This document shows positions 1 through 9,895 of a stretch of 55,050 bases of DNA, piece by piece. Made by a program: the position numbers and the translations under genes. The notes below the pieces were generated by a model. The model was not told where the DNA came from. It saw nothing but the letters and a program-made list of their open reading frames with translations, and ran no database searches. The stretch's first letter is position 1. The number at the start of each line of letters is the position of its first letter. The DNA is from Candidatus Methylobacter oryzae. GTDB lineage: Bacteria; Pseudomonadota; Gammaproteobacteria; Methylococcales; Methylomonadaceae. Location: positions 1 through 55,050 of the forward strand of contig NZ_RYFG02000096.1 in assembly GCF_003994235.2 (NCBI RefSeq), given 5' to 3'.

Positions 1-5
1 CTTAT

Positions 6-89
6 TTTTCTTATCACGGGCGGGCCTTCCGTTGCCTAGGGTTAGTTCATGCCTCATATTCTATACCGGCTGTCAATGCGTAAGTTCTA
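6..89. repeat. Left copy of 84-bp terminal inverted repeat (probable IS end)
   Basis: Positions 6-89 are the exact reverse complement of positions 54967-55050. The inner boundary reads TAGAACTTACGC on the minus strand at this end and on the plus strand at the other. The same end of one repeated element therefore faces inward on both sides. At the right side the repeat interrupts a DUF4238 reading frame, which fits an insertion sequence. No transposase is visible because the window stops inside the element. Confidence 0.85.
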
Positions 90-135
90 ATAAGTTAAGA
101 ACGGTAGGATGGATTTTTCCATAGATAAAATGCAA

Positions 136-2148
136 TTACCCCAGCATCAACCCCTGCAAAACCTTAATCTCATCCCTAATCTTAGCCGCCTGTTCAAACT
201 CCAGGTTTTTCGCATGCTTGTACATCGCTTCTTCGAGTTGCTTCAACTTCTTGCCGGCCTGTTTCGGCGTCATCGCCGCCTTGTAATCGGCCGGGAATTC
301 GGCGACTTTGTCCAGCAGCTTGTTGCCATTGGTCATGCCTGCGCCCGGAATCGAGACTTGCAGAATATCGGTGACGGACTTGAACACGGTTTTCGGCACG
401 ATATTGTGCTCAACGTTGAATTTATGCTGTTTTTCGCGCCGGCGTTCGGTTTCGTCTATCGCCTGCTGCATCGAGCGGGTGATTTTGTCGCCGTACAGAA
501 TTGCTTTGCCGTTCGCATTTCGCGCCGCGCGGCCTATCGTTTGCACTAGCGATACGCTCGAACGCAGGAAGCCTTCCTTGTCGGCGTCCAGTATCGCGAC
601 CAGCGACACTTCCGGTATGTCCAAGCCTTCGCGCAACAGGTTGATGCCGACCAGCACATCGAAATTACCCAAGCGCAAATCGCGGATGATTTCGACCCGC
701 TCGACGGTGTCGATGTCGGAATGCAGGTAACGCACTCGCACTTTGTGTTCCATCAGGTACTCGGTCAAGTCTTCGGACATGCGTTTGGTCAGCGTCGTGA
801 CCAGCACCCGCTCTTTTACTTCGACGCGCTTGTTGATTTCGGACAGCAAATCGTCAACCTGCGTGGTTGCCGGACGCACTTCGACGACCGGATCGAGTAG
901 GCCGGTCGGTCTGACCACTTGCTCGGCGAACACGCCGGAATGTTCTTTTTCGTAAGGCCCGGGCGTTGCCGAGACATAAATCCGTTGTGGCGCTCTCGCT
1001 TCGAATTCGTTGAACATCAACGGCCGGTTGTCCAGCGCCGACGGCAGCCTGAAGCCGTATTCGACCAGCGTTTCCTTGCGCGAGCGGTCGCCTTTGTACA
1101 TCGCGCCGATCTGCGGCACGGTGACGTGGCTTTCGTCGATGATGACGACAGCGTTGGCCGGCAGGTAATCGAACATTGTCGGCGGCGCTTCGCCCGGCCC
1201 GCGGCTGGACAGGTGGCGCGAGTAGTTTTCGATGCCGGAGCAATAGCCGACTTCAAGGATCATCTCGATGTCGAACAGCGTCCGTTGCTCCAGCCGCTGC
1301 GCCTCGACCAGTTTGTTCATGGAATGCAAATGCTCAAGCCGGTCTTTCAGTTCGATTTTGATCGCATCGACCGCGGACAATAGTTGCTCGCGCGGGGTTA
1401 CGTAATGGTTTTTCGGGTAGATCGTGTAACGGGCGATGCGCTGGGTGACTTCGCCGGTCAGCGGGTCGAATAGCGACAGCCGTTCCACTTCATCGTCGAA
1501 CAGTTCTATACGCAACGCCTCGCTGTCCGATTCGGCCGGGAACACGTCGATGACTTCGCCGCGCACGCGGTAGGTCGCGCGGCGCAGGTCGATGTCGTTG
1601 CGGGTGTATTGCATTTCGGCGAGCCGGCGCAGGATGTCGCGCTGATTGATCATGTCGCCTTTGACCAGGTGCAGCACCATTTGGAAATACGATTCCGGCT
1701 CGCCCAAGCCGTAAATCGCCGACACGGTCGCGACGACGATGGTGTCCTCGCGCTCGATCAGCGCTTTGGTCGCCGACAAGCGCATTTGCTCGATATGCTC
1801 GTTCAGCGCCGCGTCCTTGTCGATGAACGTGTCGGAGGCCGGGACGTAGGCTTCCGGCTGGTAGTAGTCGTAATAGGAGACGAAATACTCGACGCTGTTT
1901 TCGGGGAAGAATTCTTTCATCTCGCCGTACAACTGCGCGGCCAGGGTTTTGTTCGGCGCCAGGATCATTGCCGGACGTTGCACTTCGCAAATCACGTTGG
2001 CCATCGTGAAGGTTTTGCCGGAACCGGTCACGCCGAGCAAGGTTTGATGTACTTCGCCGTCGCTCAGGCCCTCGACCAGGGCTTGGATCGCGGTAGGTTG
2101 GTCGCCGGCGGGTTGGAAGCGGCTGTGGATTTTAAACTGCTTTTTCAT
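136..2148 (-). CDS. uvrB: UvrABC system protein B
   Basis: Helicase-like damage-verification subunit of nucleotide excision repair; it is loaded by UvrA and recruits UvrC to incise DNA. The 670-residue length is normal for the family. Visible are Walker A GVTGSGKT (39-46), the tyrosine-rich beta-hairpin around 91-103 that inserts between the DNA strands, Walker B DESH (338-341), and a C-terminal UVR motif (about 629-664) that contacts UvrC. It is transcribed away from the aminotransferase gene, from which a 336-base region separates it. No clear Shine-Dalgarno precedes the ATG, but the N-terminus aligns with the family start from memory. Identification is secure. Confidence 0.98.
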   Translation of the reverse strand: MKKQFKIHSRFQPAGDQPTAIQALVEGLSDGEVHQTLLGVTGSGKTFTMANVICEVQRPAMILAPNKTLAAQLYGEMKEFFPENSVEYFVSYYDYYQPEAYVPASDTFIDKDAALNEHIEQMRLSATKALIEREDTIVVATVSAIYGLGEPESYFQMVLHLVKGDMINQRDILRRLAEMQYTRNDIDLRRATYRVRGEVIDVFPAESDSEALRIELFDDEVERLSLFDPLTGEVTQRIARYTIYPKNHYVTPREQLLSAVDAIKIELKDRLEHLHSMNKLVEAQRLEQRTLFDIEMILEVGYCSGIENYSRHLSSRGPGEAPPTMFDYLPANAVVIIDESHVTVPQIGAMYKGDRSRKETLVEYGFRLPSALDNRPLMFNEFEARAPQRIYVSATPGPYEKEHSGVFAEQVVRPTGLLDPVVEVRPATTQVDDLLSEINKRVEVKERVLVTTLTKRMSEDLTEYLMEHKVRVRYLHSDIDTVERVEIIRDLRLGNFDVLVGINLLREGLDIPEVSLVAILDADKEGFLRSSVSLVQTIGRAARNANGKAILYGDKITRSMQQAIDETERRREKQHKFNVEHNIVPKTVFKSVTDILQVSIPGAGMTNGNKLLDKVAEFPADYKAAMTPKQAGKKLKQLEEAMYKHAKNLEFEQAAKIRDEIKVLQGLMLG

Positions 2149-2202
2149 CGGAGATTCACAATAGTAAATGTAGGCCGAAATGGGCGCTACGCGGGCAATA
2201 GT

Positions 2203-2251
2203 CTTCCAGGTTTTACGACTGCCATGGATGGCCCCAGTAAAAACCTGGAAG
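2203..2251. repeat. Palindromic element upstream of uvrB
   Basis: CTTCCAGGTTTT (2203-2214) is perfectly complementary to AAAACCTGGAAG (2240-2251), giving a 12-bp stem around a 25-base loop. The loop itself contains a smaller imperfect palindrome around CCATGGATGG. It could be a REP-like repeat or a structured leader of uvrB; no U-run follows on either strand to make a standard terminator. Confidence 0.55.
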
Positions 2252-2428
2252 GTCTAATCGGCAGTTTATACCCATGTGGACAATGCCGGTTCTTGCTATC
2301 GCTTAAACCAGTTTACTTGTACTCTGTGGGTATTCCGGCTTATGTCCGGGTTTTCAGGCAGGAACTTGGAAACCAGCGTAAAGTCACGGGTACAATGCCA
2401 ATAATTTAATACCTAATGTTAGTAAGCC

Positions 2429-2447
2429 ATTATACATAATGTATAAT
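2429..2447 (+). promoter_or_regulatory. AT-rich inverted repeat, possible -10 region or operator of the aminotransferase
   Basis: ATTATAC and GTATAAT form perfect 7-base arms around a 5-base spacer. The right arm ends in a consensus-like TATAAT (2442-2447) about 38 bases before the start codon. The hexamer 17 bases upstream (TTAGTA) is a poor -35, so this is only a candidate promoter or repressor site. Confidence 0.3.
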
Positions 2448-2484
2448 TCGCTTTACCTTTGACATTGATTTTATACGGGCAAAC

Positions 2485-3666
2485 ATGAGCATCAAACTTT
2501 CAAACAGAGTCCAGGCAGTTAAACCATCACCGACTTTGGCGATTACCGCCAGGGCGGCGCAGATGCGTGCTGCGGGTAAAGACATTGTCGGCCTTGGCGC
2601 CGGTGAGCCGGATTTTGATACTCCGGATCATATTAAGGCGGCAGGTATTAAAGCAATCGAAAGCGGCCAAACCAAATATACCGCCGTCGACGGCATCGCC
2701 AGCCTGAAAAAAGCGATTATCGCGAAGTACAAGAACGACAACGGTCTTGATTATGAAGCCAAGCAAATCCTGGTTTCGTGCGGCGGCAAGCAAAGCTCGT
2801 ACAACCTGTGCCAAGCCCTGCTGAATCCGGGCGACGAAGTGATTATTCCGGCGCCGTTCTGGGTATCGTATCCCGACATGGTGTTGCTGGCCGACGGCGT
2901 GCCGGTGATTATCGAAACCACCCAGGAGCAGCGTTTTAAGATTACGCCGGAACAACTGCGTGCGGCGATCACCGACAAAACCCGGCTAATTTTCATCAAC
3001 AGCCCGTCCAACCCGTCCGGCATCGCTTACAGCCTGGACGAACTGAAAGCGCTGGGCGACGTGTTGAAAGAATTCCCGAACATTATTATCGCCACCGACG
3101 ATATGTACGAGCATACGCTGTGGGAAAAAGGCACGTTTGTTAATATCCTGAACGCGCATCCCGACCTGTACGACCGCACCGTGGTCATGAACGGCGTGTC
3201 CAAAGCCTATTCGATGACCGGCTGGCGTATCGGCTATGCGGCGGGTCCTGCCGATTTGATCGAAGCGATGACGACAATCCAATCGCAAAGCACGTCGAAC
3301 CCGACCTCGATTTCGCAGCACGCCGCCGAAGCCGCGCTGACCGGCGATCAAAGCTTTATCGACGGCATGTGCGCCGAGTTCAAAAAACGCCACGATTACG
3401 TCGTCGCCGAACTGAACAGCATCGACGGCGTCGAGTGCATGGAAACCGACGGTACTTTCTACGTGTTCCCGAACGTCGAGAAGCTGTTGGCCCGATTGGA
3501 CAACATCAACGACGATCTGGCTTTTTCCGAATACCTGATCGAACACGCCGGCGTTGCGTTGGTGCCGGGTTCGGCGTTCGGTACGCCGGGACATATCAGG
3601 ATTTCTATAGCCACCAGCATGGCGAATCTGCAAAAAGCGATGGAACGGATTAAGAACGCGGTCTAA
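2485..3666 (+). CDS. aspC: Class I/II PLP-dependent aminotransferase, aspartate aminotransferase type
   Basis: Transfers the amino group of aspartate to 2-oxoglutarate (or the reverse) with pyridoxal phosphate. At 393 residues it has the size of the bacterial type Ib enzymes, some of which also use prephenate. The PLP lysine is Lys240 in SKAYSMTGWRIGY; the substrate-binding SPSNPSG stretch (about 173-179) and the N-terminal GAGEPDFDTP (38-47) are present. It supplies or consumes oxaloacetate, the C4 acid that mdh reduces in the serine cycle further along, but it is not operon-linked to those genes. The symbol is a family-level choice; aatA would be equally defensible. Confidence 0.9.
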   Translation: MSIKLSNRVQAVKPSPTLAITARAAQMRAAGKDIVGLGAGEPDFDTPDHIKAAGIKAIESGQTKYTAVDGIASLKKAIIAKYKNDNGLDYEAKQILVSCGGKQSSYNLCQALLNPGDEVIIPAPFWVSYPDMVLLADGVPVIIETTQEQRFKITPEQLRAAITDKTRLIFINSPSNPSGIAYSLDELKALGDVLKEFPNIIIATDDMYEHTLWEKGTFVNILNAHPDLYDRTVVMNGVSKAYSMTGWRIGYAAGPADLIEAMTTIQSQSTSNPTSISQHAAEAALTGDQSFIDGMCAEFKKRHDYVVAELNSIDGVECMETDGTFYVFPNVEKLLARLDNINDDLAFSEYLIEHAGVALVPGSAFGTPGHIRISIATSMANLQKAMERIKNAV

Positions 3667-4016
3667 GTTATTTCCATAAGATGGGTGGAAGCATTAGCCG
3701 AAGCCCATCGTAATTAACTGTCGTCAACTGATTTAGTGTGTTACAACAGGGCGCATTTTCGGGCCGGTAAATACACCAAGATAAGTTATTGCCAAGGATA
3801 TACCTCAACCGGCAGTTAAAAATGCCTTAAATGGATATGCACGGCTCCTGAAGTACTAGAAAATAGAAATTTTACCGCGTTGAGAAAAACGGTATGTCAG
3901 CAGCAGGTCTCACCCGGTTGCTAACCTGAGCCGGCATTAAGAAAGTTGCCGGTCTTCCCATTAAACAGATTAAAGTATTGCTTTGAAATAAACCATCCAG
4001 ATCGGAGATTTAAACC
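3667..4016. other. Intergenic region without a gene
   Basis: Apart from a short hairpin (GATGGG at 3680-3685 with CCCATC at 3704-3709, an 18-base loop), which may end the aminotransferase transcript or be a small repeat, nothing recognisable is seen in these 350 bases. The last part must carry the promoter of the beta-propeller gene. Confidence 0.5.
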
Positions 4017-7000
4017 ATGACGTTGAATTACGGCAAAGAAACTGATTCGTGGCCTATTCATTTGTGCAAAATAGCACCATTTGCTTCCGGCGAAGTCATT
4101 GATGGCCGGGTTAAAGACGATAGTCGCTTGCCGCTCCGTCCATCTGTGCTATCCAAATATTGCGTTGTTTTGCTTGCGATGTTACTTGGCAATCATATGG
4201 CCTATGCTTGGAACGTGACGGTGCAAACCGATGCGCCGAACGCTGCCGCCGTCAGCCTGGAAAACGATACCTCACTAAGCAAAGTCGACGTTTATCTGAC
4301 GTGGCTGGATCTGGACGATAAAACAGAAACCGGATACCGTAGCTGGATTCCGGCTTTAGGTTGGCAAAATGGATTGGTGCCTGAATGGAATGGTAAGGAT
4401 TTAGCCCCGTTTTCATCTCAACCGGTCACTTCCTTACCGTCCGAATGCCCTGCGCAGCATCGCTGTTTTTTAGCCTGGGTAGCAACGCCTAACGGCGCCG
4501 ATCCTTTGGACTGGAAGCGTTGGCGGGCTTCAAGCTTATTGCCGTTGAATGCGCTGGCCGCCACTGCCAGGTTGCCGGGACAACATTTTTTCCTGGCCAA
4601 TAATTCTGTAAGCAGTACTTTTTCTGTAACTGCCGGTATCGCAACGGATGCGGCAGGAACGGCAACAACGTCCACTATAGAAAAGCCCGACGTGTTTCAT
4701 CTTGAGGGCACGCGTTTATTTTATGCCAACGCCCAAGCCCAACGTCTGCAAATCATCGAGACGGCCAATGCAACAGCGCCGCAATTGGTTTCTTCCACGG
4801 TTTTATCCGGTTTCCCAAAAGAAATCTATACCTTAGGCCAATATCATTTGGTATTGCTGAATTCGGCAACTTCTTCGGCCGGCGCGCAAATAAGCGTGTT
4901 TCGCGAAAACGGCGACGGCAGCCAGAGCGAAATCAGCACGTTCAAATTATCGGGCCAATTTTTAGAATCCAGACGCCGGGGCGACGTGATCTATACGGTC
5001 AGTACGCACTATGATCCCGAACTGCGTTTAGTCGTGCAGTCCTTGGTTATTGATGCTAACGGTCAGCTCAGCGAGCGCGCTAACCAAGCCTGGAACGCCT
5101 ATGATCCGCATGTTGCGCTATTTGCGGATTATTTAGTGATTACAGGAGGCATCCCCGGCAATTGGACTAACACTGAATTGCGCGTTTTCGATTTGCGCGA
5201 TCCGGCGCAGCCCTTACGGGCATTGCCGCAAATAAACCTGTCCGGCAGGGTGCCGTCGGAGTTTCATCTCGACGTCAGCGGCAACCAACTGCGCGTGGTT
5301 TACAGTGCCGCCGATGCCAATAGCGGCAGCGTTCTGAGCGTATACGACCTGAATGCGGAGCTGGCTCAACTGGGATCGGTTGGCGGCATTGCGCCGAAAG
5401 AAGCGTTGTTTGCGACGCGTTTTGCGGAAAATTTTGCTTACGTAGTGACTTATGAGCGCAAGGATCCTCTATGGGTTATCGGGCTCAGCGATCCAACGAA
5501 GCCGGTCATTCTCGGCGAACTGCAAGTACCCGGCTGGTCGGAAAAGTTGTTCGTTCATGGCGACCGCGTTTTTGGACTCGGCGTCGACGATCAACCTTTC
5601 GGTAGTGGAACTTGGGCAAGACGAGTCGCTGCCAGCCTGTTCGATGTTTCCGTTCCGGCTGCGCCCGGATTATTGGGACGATTCACCGCAGTGACCGATG
5701 ACTCGGTATATTCCTGGTCGCAAGCCCTGAGCGACGAGCGCGCATTATTATTAGATTGGGAAAAACAATATGCTTTGTTGCCGGTTGAATCATGGGGCAA
5801 CACGCCGGGCAGTTATCTGCAATGGGTCGATTTTTCTTCCGGCGTTCCAAAAGACGGCGGACAACTCAAACTCAGTACTCAAGCCGAGCGTAGCGTTGCC
5901 TTGAGTTCCGAATTGTGGGGCGTATTGGGCAACCAATCGTTCCTGACGGTAGGCCGCAGCAATGGCGTTCCCCAAGTGTTGGGACAAGTGGAATTAGCGC
6001 GTAATGTAAGCTGGTTGTATCTTGACGAGGGTGAATTATGGTCCGGAGTCTACGGCAATCAAGGCTATTACCGCCTGTACCGGCAAAAAACCGCCAATCC
6101 GGACGAAGCTGAAATGAAATGGAATTTGGATCATAACTATAACCAGATATTGGCCACTAACAGCCATGTGTTTTTCTTTCGTTGGCAACCTTTTACATTA
6201 GGCGCGTTGGATAGAGTGCGCGGCGAGTTGCTGCCCACGCTGGCTCCGACTAACGACAAAAACAGCGTTTATGGGCAGGCTTTCGCTGATGGCGACCGTT
6301 TTTATATCAGCAATTCCACTTGGCAGGATGTTAAAGCGCTCGACAGCCAGTTGGCTTTGCCGGACAAAACCGGTAATACCGGGTATCTGTCATGGACGTT
6401 ACAAGGATGGCAAGCTGCGGCGGCTGGTATGAAGTTCGTGGCCAATTACAATATACCGGGGCAACCGATAGGATTTGCTTCGGCCGGAGGCTTGTTGGTC
6501 AGCGAGAACGGCACCGATACCGAACCGCTGCGTATCGATCTGCTGACATTGGACGCCAACGGCAATGCCAGCCTGCGCGACAGCCTGACTTTGCCTTGCC
6601 CCGCTTATAGCAATACCTTGCTGCAAGGCGATACGTTGTATATATCCTGCGGCAACGCAGTGATATACAGCGGAGCTAAGGTTGACTCCGCTAATACCGG
6701 CAATAAGCTTCATGCGTTTCGCGTTGACGGCGCAACACTGACGCCGAGCGGTGAATGGGCTTTCGATGAATGGCCGCGGCCGCTGGCTGCATCGAATAAC
6801 GGACTGGTATTGGTCGGGGCTGGCTTTTATCCAATCTATTACACGGATGTTGTTGGGATTGCTGCTATGTCTATCGGCACATTTCCGTCATGGTCGTCTT
6901 CTTGCCGCTTGTACGACATGACTTCGCTGGTCCCGGTGTTGTTGGATACGTTTGACAATTGTCCGGCGGCGCAGGACGTCGCGATGGACGATAAAAACGT

Positions 7001-7055
7001 TTATTTTGCCCACGGCTTTGCCGGCATTGAAACTCACCAAATAAAGAGAAAATAG
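4017..7055 (+). CDS. Large exported protein with C-terminal-type beta-propeller repeats
   Basis: 1012 residues with repeated short blades of the kind 'hydrophobic strand, Asp-Leu-Arg-Asp-Pro, Leu-strand', for example ELRVFDLRDPAQPL. They resemble the secreted beta-propeller family (Beta_propel, PF09826). A hydrophobic segment ending HMAYA (about residues 48-62) looks like a signal peptide, so export is likely. From the ATG at 4017, which has GGAG about 9 bases upstream, the signal is preceded by an unusually long leader of more than 40 residues. A GTG at 4146 would give a conventional signal peptide but has no ribosome site. No catalytic motif was found. Role unknown; a surface or periplasmic binding scaffold is possible. 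Confidence 0.75.
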   Translation: MTLNYGKETDSWPIHLCKIAPFASGEVIDGRVKDDSRLPLRPSVLSKYCVVLLAMLLGNHMAYAWNVTVQTDAPNAAAVSLENDTSLSKVDVYLTWLDLDDKTETGYRSWIPALGWQNGLVPEWNGKDLAPFSSQPVTSLPSECPAQHRCFLAWVATPNGADPLDWKRWRASSLLPLNALAATARLPGQHFFLANNSVSSTFSVTAGIATDAAGTATTSTIEKPDVFHLEGTRLFYANAQAQRLQIIETANATAPQLVSSTVLSGFPKEIYTLGQYHLVLLNSATSSAGAQISVFRENGDGSQSEISTFKLSGQFLESRRRGDVIYTVSTHYDPELRLVVQSLVIDANGQLSERANQAWNAYDPHVALFADYLVITGGIPGNWTNTELRVFDLRDPAQPLRALPQINLSGRVPSEFHLDVSGNQLRVVYSAADANSGSVLSVYDLNAELAQLGSVGGIAPKEALFATRFAENFAYVVTYERKDPLWVIGLSDPTKPVILGELQVPGWSEKLFVHGDRVFGLGVDDQPFGSGTWARRVAASLFDVSVPAAPGLLGRFTAVTDDSVYSWSQALSDERALLLDWEKQYALLPVESWGNTPGSYLQWVDFSSGVPKDGGQLKLSTQAERSVALSSELWGVLGNQSFLTVGRSNGVPQVLGQVELARNVSWLYLDEGELWSGVYGNQGYYRLYRQKTANPDEAEMKWNLDHNYNQILATNSHVFFFRWQPFTLGALDRVRGELLPTLAPTNDKNSVYGQAFADGDRFYISNSTWQDVKALDSQLALPDKTGNTGYLSWTLQGWQAAAAGMKFVANYNIPGQPIGFASAGGLLVSENGTDTEPLRIDLLTLDANGNASLRDSLTLPCPAYSNTLLQGDTLYISCGNAVIYSGAKVDSANTGNKLHAFRVDGATLTPSGEWAFDEWPRPLAASNNGLVLVGAGFYPIYYTDVVGIAAMSIGTFPSWSSSCRLYDMTSLVPVLLDTFDNCPAAQDVAMDDKNVYFAHGFAGIETHQIKRK

Positions 7056-7067
7056 GCCGTTGCGTTC

Positions 7068-7100
7068 AGCCAAGGCCGGGTTCCGGCCTTGGCTTATTTC
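7068..7100 (+). terminator. Terminator of the beta-propeller gene
   Basis: A perfect 12-bp stem, AGCCAAGGCCGG (7068-7079) with CCGGCCTTGGCT (7083-7094) and a 3-base loop, 12 bases after the stop codon, followed by TATTTC. The U-tract is weak but the stem is very stable. Confidence 0.75.
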
Positions 7101-7173
7101 AGTTCTAGCGATTGAATTTGCGTGCAGAAACAATTCGAACCGTAGAGCGCGATAACGAGTACACAGTTAAAAT

Positions 7174-7614
7174 TCACCAAGTCCCGGTATTTTCCATCGC
7201 CAGCCATTTTTCCGAAGGCAGCAACGGCGCGTCTTTCTGCAACAGCTCGATAGAGATTTTATCCGGCGAGTGAATAAACGCCATGCGTCCATCGCGCGGC
7301 GGGCGGTTGATGACTATGCCGGCATCCATCAATTTTTGGCAGGTGTCGTAAATATTATCGACTTCAAAAGCCAAATGGCCGAAGTTGCGGCCGCCCTGGT
7401 AATCTTCGGTGTCCCAGTTATAAGTCAGTTCCAGTAACGGCGCATGCATTTTGTCAGCCTGATAGGTATCCTCCGGCGCATACAGGTAGACCAGCGTATA
7501 ACGTCCTTCTTCGCTGTCTATTCTGTTGTGTTCGATTAAACCCAGCTTGTTGCAATAAAAGTCCAGCGATTCATTCAGGTCATGAACCCGAACCATGGCA
7601 TGTAAATAACGCAT
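7174..7614 (-). CDS. gloA: Lactoylglutathione lyase (glyoxalase I)
   Basis: Converts the hemithioacetal of methylglyoxal and glutathione to S-lactoylglutathione, the first step of methylglyoxal detoxification in the cytosol. The four metal ligands of the family are all in place: His5, Glu62, His80 and Glu123. The start ([10 protein letters not shown]) aligns with E. coli GloA; at 146 residues it is slightly longer, with an extra C-terminal tail. It lies 11 bases behind tag on the same strand, so the two are probably co-transcribed from upstream of tag. Confidence 0.93.
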   Translation of the reverse strand: MRYLHAMVRVHDLNESLDFYCNKLGLIEHNRIDSEEGRYTLVYLYAPEDTYQADKMHAPLLELTYNWDTEDYQGGRNFGHLAFEVDNIYDTCQKLMDAGIVINRPPRDGRMAFIHSPDKISIELLQKDAPLLPSEKWLAMENTGTW

Positions 7615-7625
7615 AGTGTCTCTCC

Positions 7626-8198
7626 TTATGAATACTTGGTTTTAATTTCGGCATGGCGGAAACAATCGACGGTGTGATCGTTAACCATGCCGGTCGCTTG
7701 CATGTAAGCATAACAAATCGTGCTGCCGACAAACTTAAAACCGCGTTTTTTAAGATCCTTGCTCATTAAGTCTGAAATTGGTGTGGCAGCCGGAACCTCG
7801 GCAGCATTTCTCCAGGTATTGTGCAGCGGCTTGTGATCGGCAAATTGCCAGATATAGTCGTTGAAACTGCCAAATGCCTGTTGGATAGTCAAAAAGGCTT
7901 GCGCGTTGGTCACTGCCGCATTCACTTTCAGCCGGTTCCTGACTATACCCGGATTCGCCAGCAGCTCGCCGATTTTTTTGTGATCGTAACGCGCAATTCT
8001 TTCCGCATCGAAATTATCGAAAGCTTGTCTGTAGCCATCGCGTTTGTTCAGAATAGTCGACCAGCTCAAACCAGCTTGGGCGCCTTCGAGAATCAAAAAC
8101 TCAAACAGCAGCCGGTCGTCATGTAGCGGCACTCCCCATTCATGATCGTGATAGTGTTCTTCATTAGGGCTGGAAAGTGCCCATGCGCATTTTTTCAT
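7626..8198 (-). CDS. tag: DNA-3-methyladenine glycosylase I
   Basis: Excises N3-methyladenine from alkylated DNA. The 190-residue protein keeps the zinc ligands of E. coli Tag at the same positions, Cys4, His17, His175 and Cys179, and the active-site Glu38 and Trp46 ([10 protein letters not shown], residues 37-46). It is the first gene of a two-gene unit with gloA and is divergent from the phosphorylase gene. Both products protect against reactive small molecules, though the pairing may be incidental. Confidence 0.96.
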   Translation of the reverse strand: MKKCAWALSSPNEEHYHDHEWGVPLHDDRLLFEFLILEGAQAGLSWSTILNKRDGYRQAFDNFDAERIARYDHKKIGELLANPGIVRNRLKVNAAVTNAQAFLTIQQAFGSFNDYIWQFADHKPLHNTWRNAAEVPAATPISDLMSKDLKKRGFKFVGSTICYAYMQATGMVNDHTVDCFRHAEIKTKYS

Positions 8199-8340
8199 TG
8201 TTGCTCCCGGCGAAAAGTAGATTTATTGCTGTTCGGGGTGTGGTTTGCAGTTCTTGCTCAAGCTAATGCCCGGCGGGTTGACAATCCGGGGCTCAAACCG
8301 CATCATCGATTCAGTTTATCTCTATTAGCCATTTTATCCC

Positions 8341-9876
8341 ATGAGTAATGACAATCTGCAAATCCGCCGTATCGCTATCGATACTTATCATGAAAACGTC
8401 GCTTATATGCATCGCGAATGCAGCATGTACCGGGCTGAGGGCTTTCAGGCGCTGTCTAAAATCCTGGTTACCGCCAACGGTTCCAAAGTGCTCGCCGTTC
8501 TTAACATAGTCGACGACAGCTCCATTGTACTGGCCGGGGAGCTGGGCCTGTCCGAGCAGGCGTTCCAGCAGCTTAATGTCGCCGAAGGCAGCCTGGTTAC
8601 GGTTAACCATGCCGAAAACCCAAAGTCGATGGATGCGGTGCGCCGCAAGATCAACGGCGAACGGCTCGATCAGGACGACTTCAACGAGATAACCAACGAT
8701 ATTGTCGAAGCCCGTTATTCCAAAATGGAAATGGCCGCGTTCCTGGTCGCGACCGGGCAAAACAATCTTGACCGCGACGAGCTTTTTTTCCTGACCCGCG
8801 CGATGCTGCGCTCCGGCGACACGATGAACTGGCATGAAGCGCTGGTCGCCGATAAGCATTGCATCGGCGGCATTCCCGGCAACCGTACGTCAATGCTGGT
8901 CGTGCCGATTGTCGCGGCGCACGGTATGTTGATTCCAAAGACCTCCAGCCGCGCGATTACCTCGCCGGCGGGTACGGCCGATACGATGGAAGTGTTGTCC
9001 GAGGTGAACCTGAGCCCGGAACAGTTGCACGACATCATACGCCAGGAGCGCGGCTGTCTGGCCTGGGGCGGCACGGCCAAGCTCGCGCCGGTCGATGACA
9101 TGCTGATTTCTGTTGAACGGCCGCTGGGCATCGATTCGCAGGGACAAATGGTCGCGTCGATTTTGTCCAAAAAGCTGGCTGCCGGGTCGACGCATTTGCT
9201 TATCGATATTCCGGTCGGCCCGACGGCCAAGGTGCGGCACATGAACCAGGCGCTGGCTTTGCGGAAGCTGTTCGAGTTTGTCGGCGACCGGCTCAACATA
9301 CACCTGGAAGTGATGATTACCGACGGCCGCCAGCCGGTAGGGCGGGGTATCGGCCCGATACTGGAAGCGCGGGATATTATGCAGGTGCTGCAAAACGATC
9401 CCGATGCGCCGTTCGATTTACGCCAAAAGTCCTTACAGCTGGCCGGCAGGATCATTGAATTCGATCCCGACGTACGCGGCGGGCAAGGTTATGCGATTGC
9501 CCGCGACATCCTCGAATCGGGGCGGGCCGGCGCTAAAATGAATGCTTTGATCCGAGCTCAAGGCGCGAAGGTAATCGATTTGCATCCGGGCAGTCTCTGT
9601 CATGATGTTTTGGCCGATAGTGCCGGGATAGTGACCAGCATCGATAACTTTCAAATGGCGAAAATAGCCCGGCTTGCCGGTGCGCCGAAGATAAAAAAAG
9701 CCGGCGTCGATCTGGTCAAGAAATTAGGTAGTCCGGTGGAAAAAGGCGATGTTTTATACCGGATTTATGCGGAGTTTCCGACCGATTTTAAATTCGCCCA
9801 GGAGGCGGCGATGCAAAACAGCGGTTACACAATAGGCAGTGAGGAACAAATTATTAAATCGTTAATTGCTTTTTAA
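8341..9876 (+). CDS. Archaeal-type thymidine/AMP phosphorylase-like protein
   Basis: Member of the nucleoside phosphorylase II family (DeoA-like) in its longer archaeal-type form. It has about 85 extra N-terminal residues before the alpha domain, and is 511 residues against about 440 for E. coli DeoA. Conserved blocks [13 protein letters not shown] (172-184) and [13 protein letters not shown] (200-212) mark the phosphate and substrate site. Known relatives cleave thymidine or, in archaea, phosphorolyse AMP to adenine and ribose 1,5-bisphosphate. The stop codon region overlaps the possible TTG start of the next gene, a PRPP synthetase-like protein, which points to nucleotide or ribose-phosphate salvage. 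Nucleoside versus nucleotide as substrate cannot be decided here. Confidence 0.85.
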   Translation: MSNDNLQIRRIAIDTYHENVAYMHRECSMYRAEGFQALSKILVTANGSKVLAVLNIVDDSSIVLAGELGLSEQAFQQLNVAEGSLVTVNHAENPKSMDAVRRKINGERLDQDDFNEITNDIVEARYSKMEMAAFLVATGQNNLDRDELFFLTRAMLRSGDTMNWHEALVADKHCIGGIPGNRTSMLVVPIVAAHGMLIPKTSSRAITSPAGTADTMEVLSEVNLSPEQLHDIIRQERGCLAWGGTAKLAPVDDMLISVERPLGIDSQGQMVASILSKKLAAGSTHLLIDIPVGPTAKVRHMNQALALRKLFEFVGDRLNIHLEVMITDGRQPVGRGIGPILEARDIMQVLQNDPDAPFDLRQKSLQLAGRIIEFDPDVRGGQGYAIARDILESGRAGAKMNALIRAQGAKVIDLHPGSLCHDVLADSAGIVTSIDNFQMAKIARLAGAPKIKKAGVDLVKKLGSPVEKGDVLYRIYAEFPTDFKFAQEAAMQNSGYTIGSEEQIIKSLIAF

Positions 9877-9895
9877 CCCGGAACAATCTCAGCCC

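Larger units (their letters stand above)
2149..2484. other. Divergent intergenic region uvrB / aminotransferase
   Basis: No gene is supported in these 336 bases; an apparent plus-strand frame running in from uvrB is an antisense shadow. The region holds one strong hairpin (2203-2251) and an AT-rich inverted repeat (2429-2447), listed separately. Promoters for both neighbours must lie here, but no good sigma-70 pair could be fixed by eye. Confidence 0.6.

Noticed and set aside
1609-2409. Long plus-strand frame across the start of uvrB
   Set aside because: It is antisense to the secure uvrB gene, a typical shadow in G+C-rich coding sequence.
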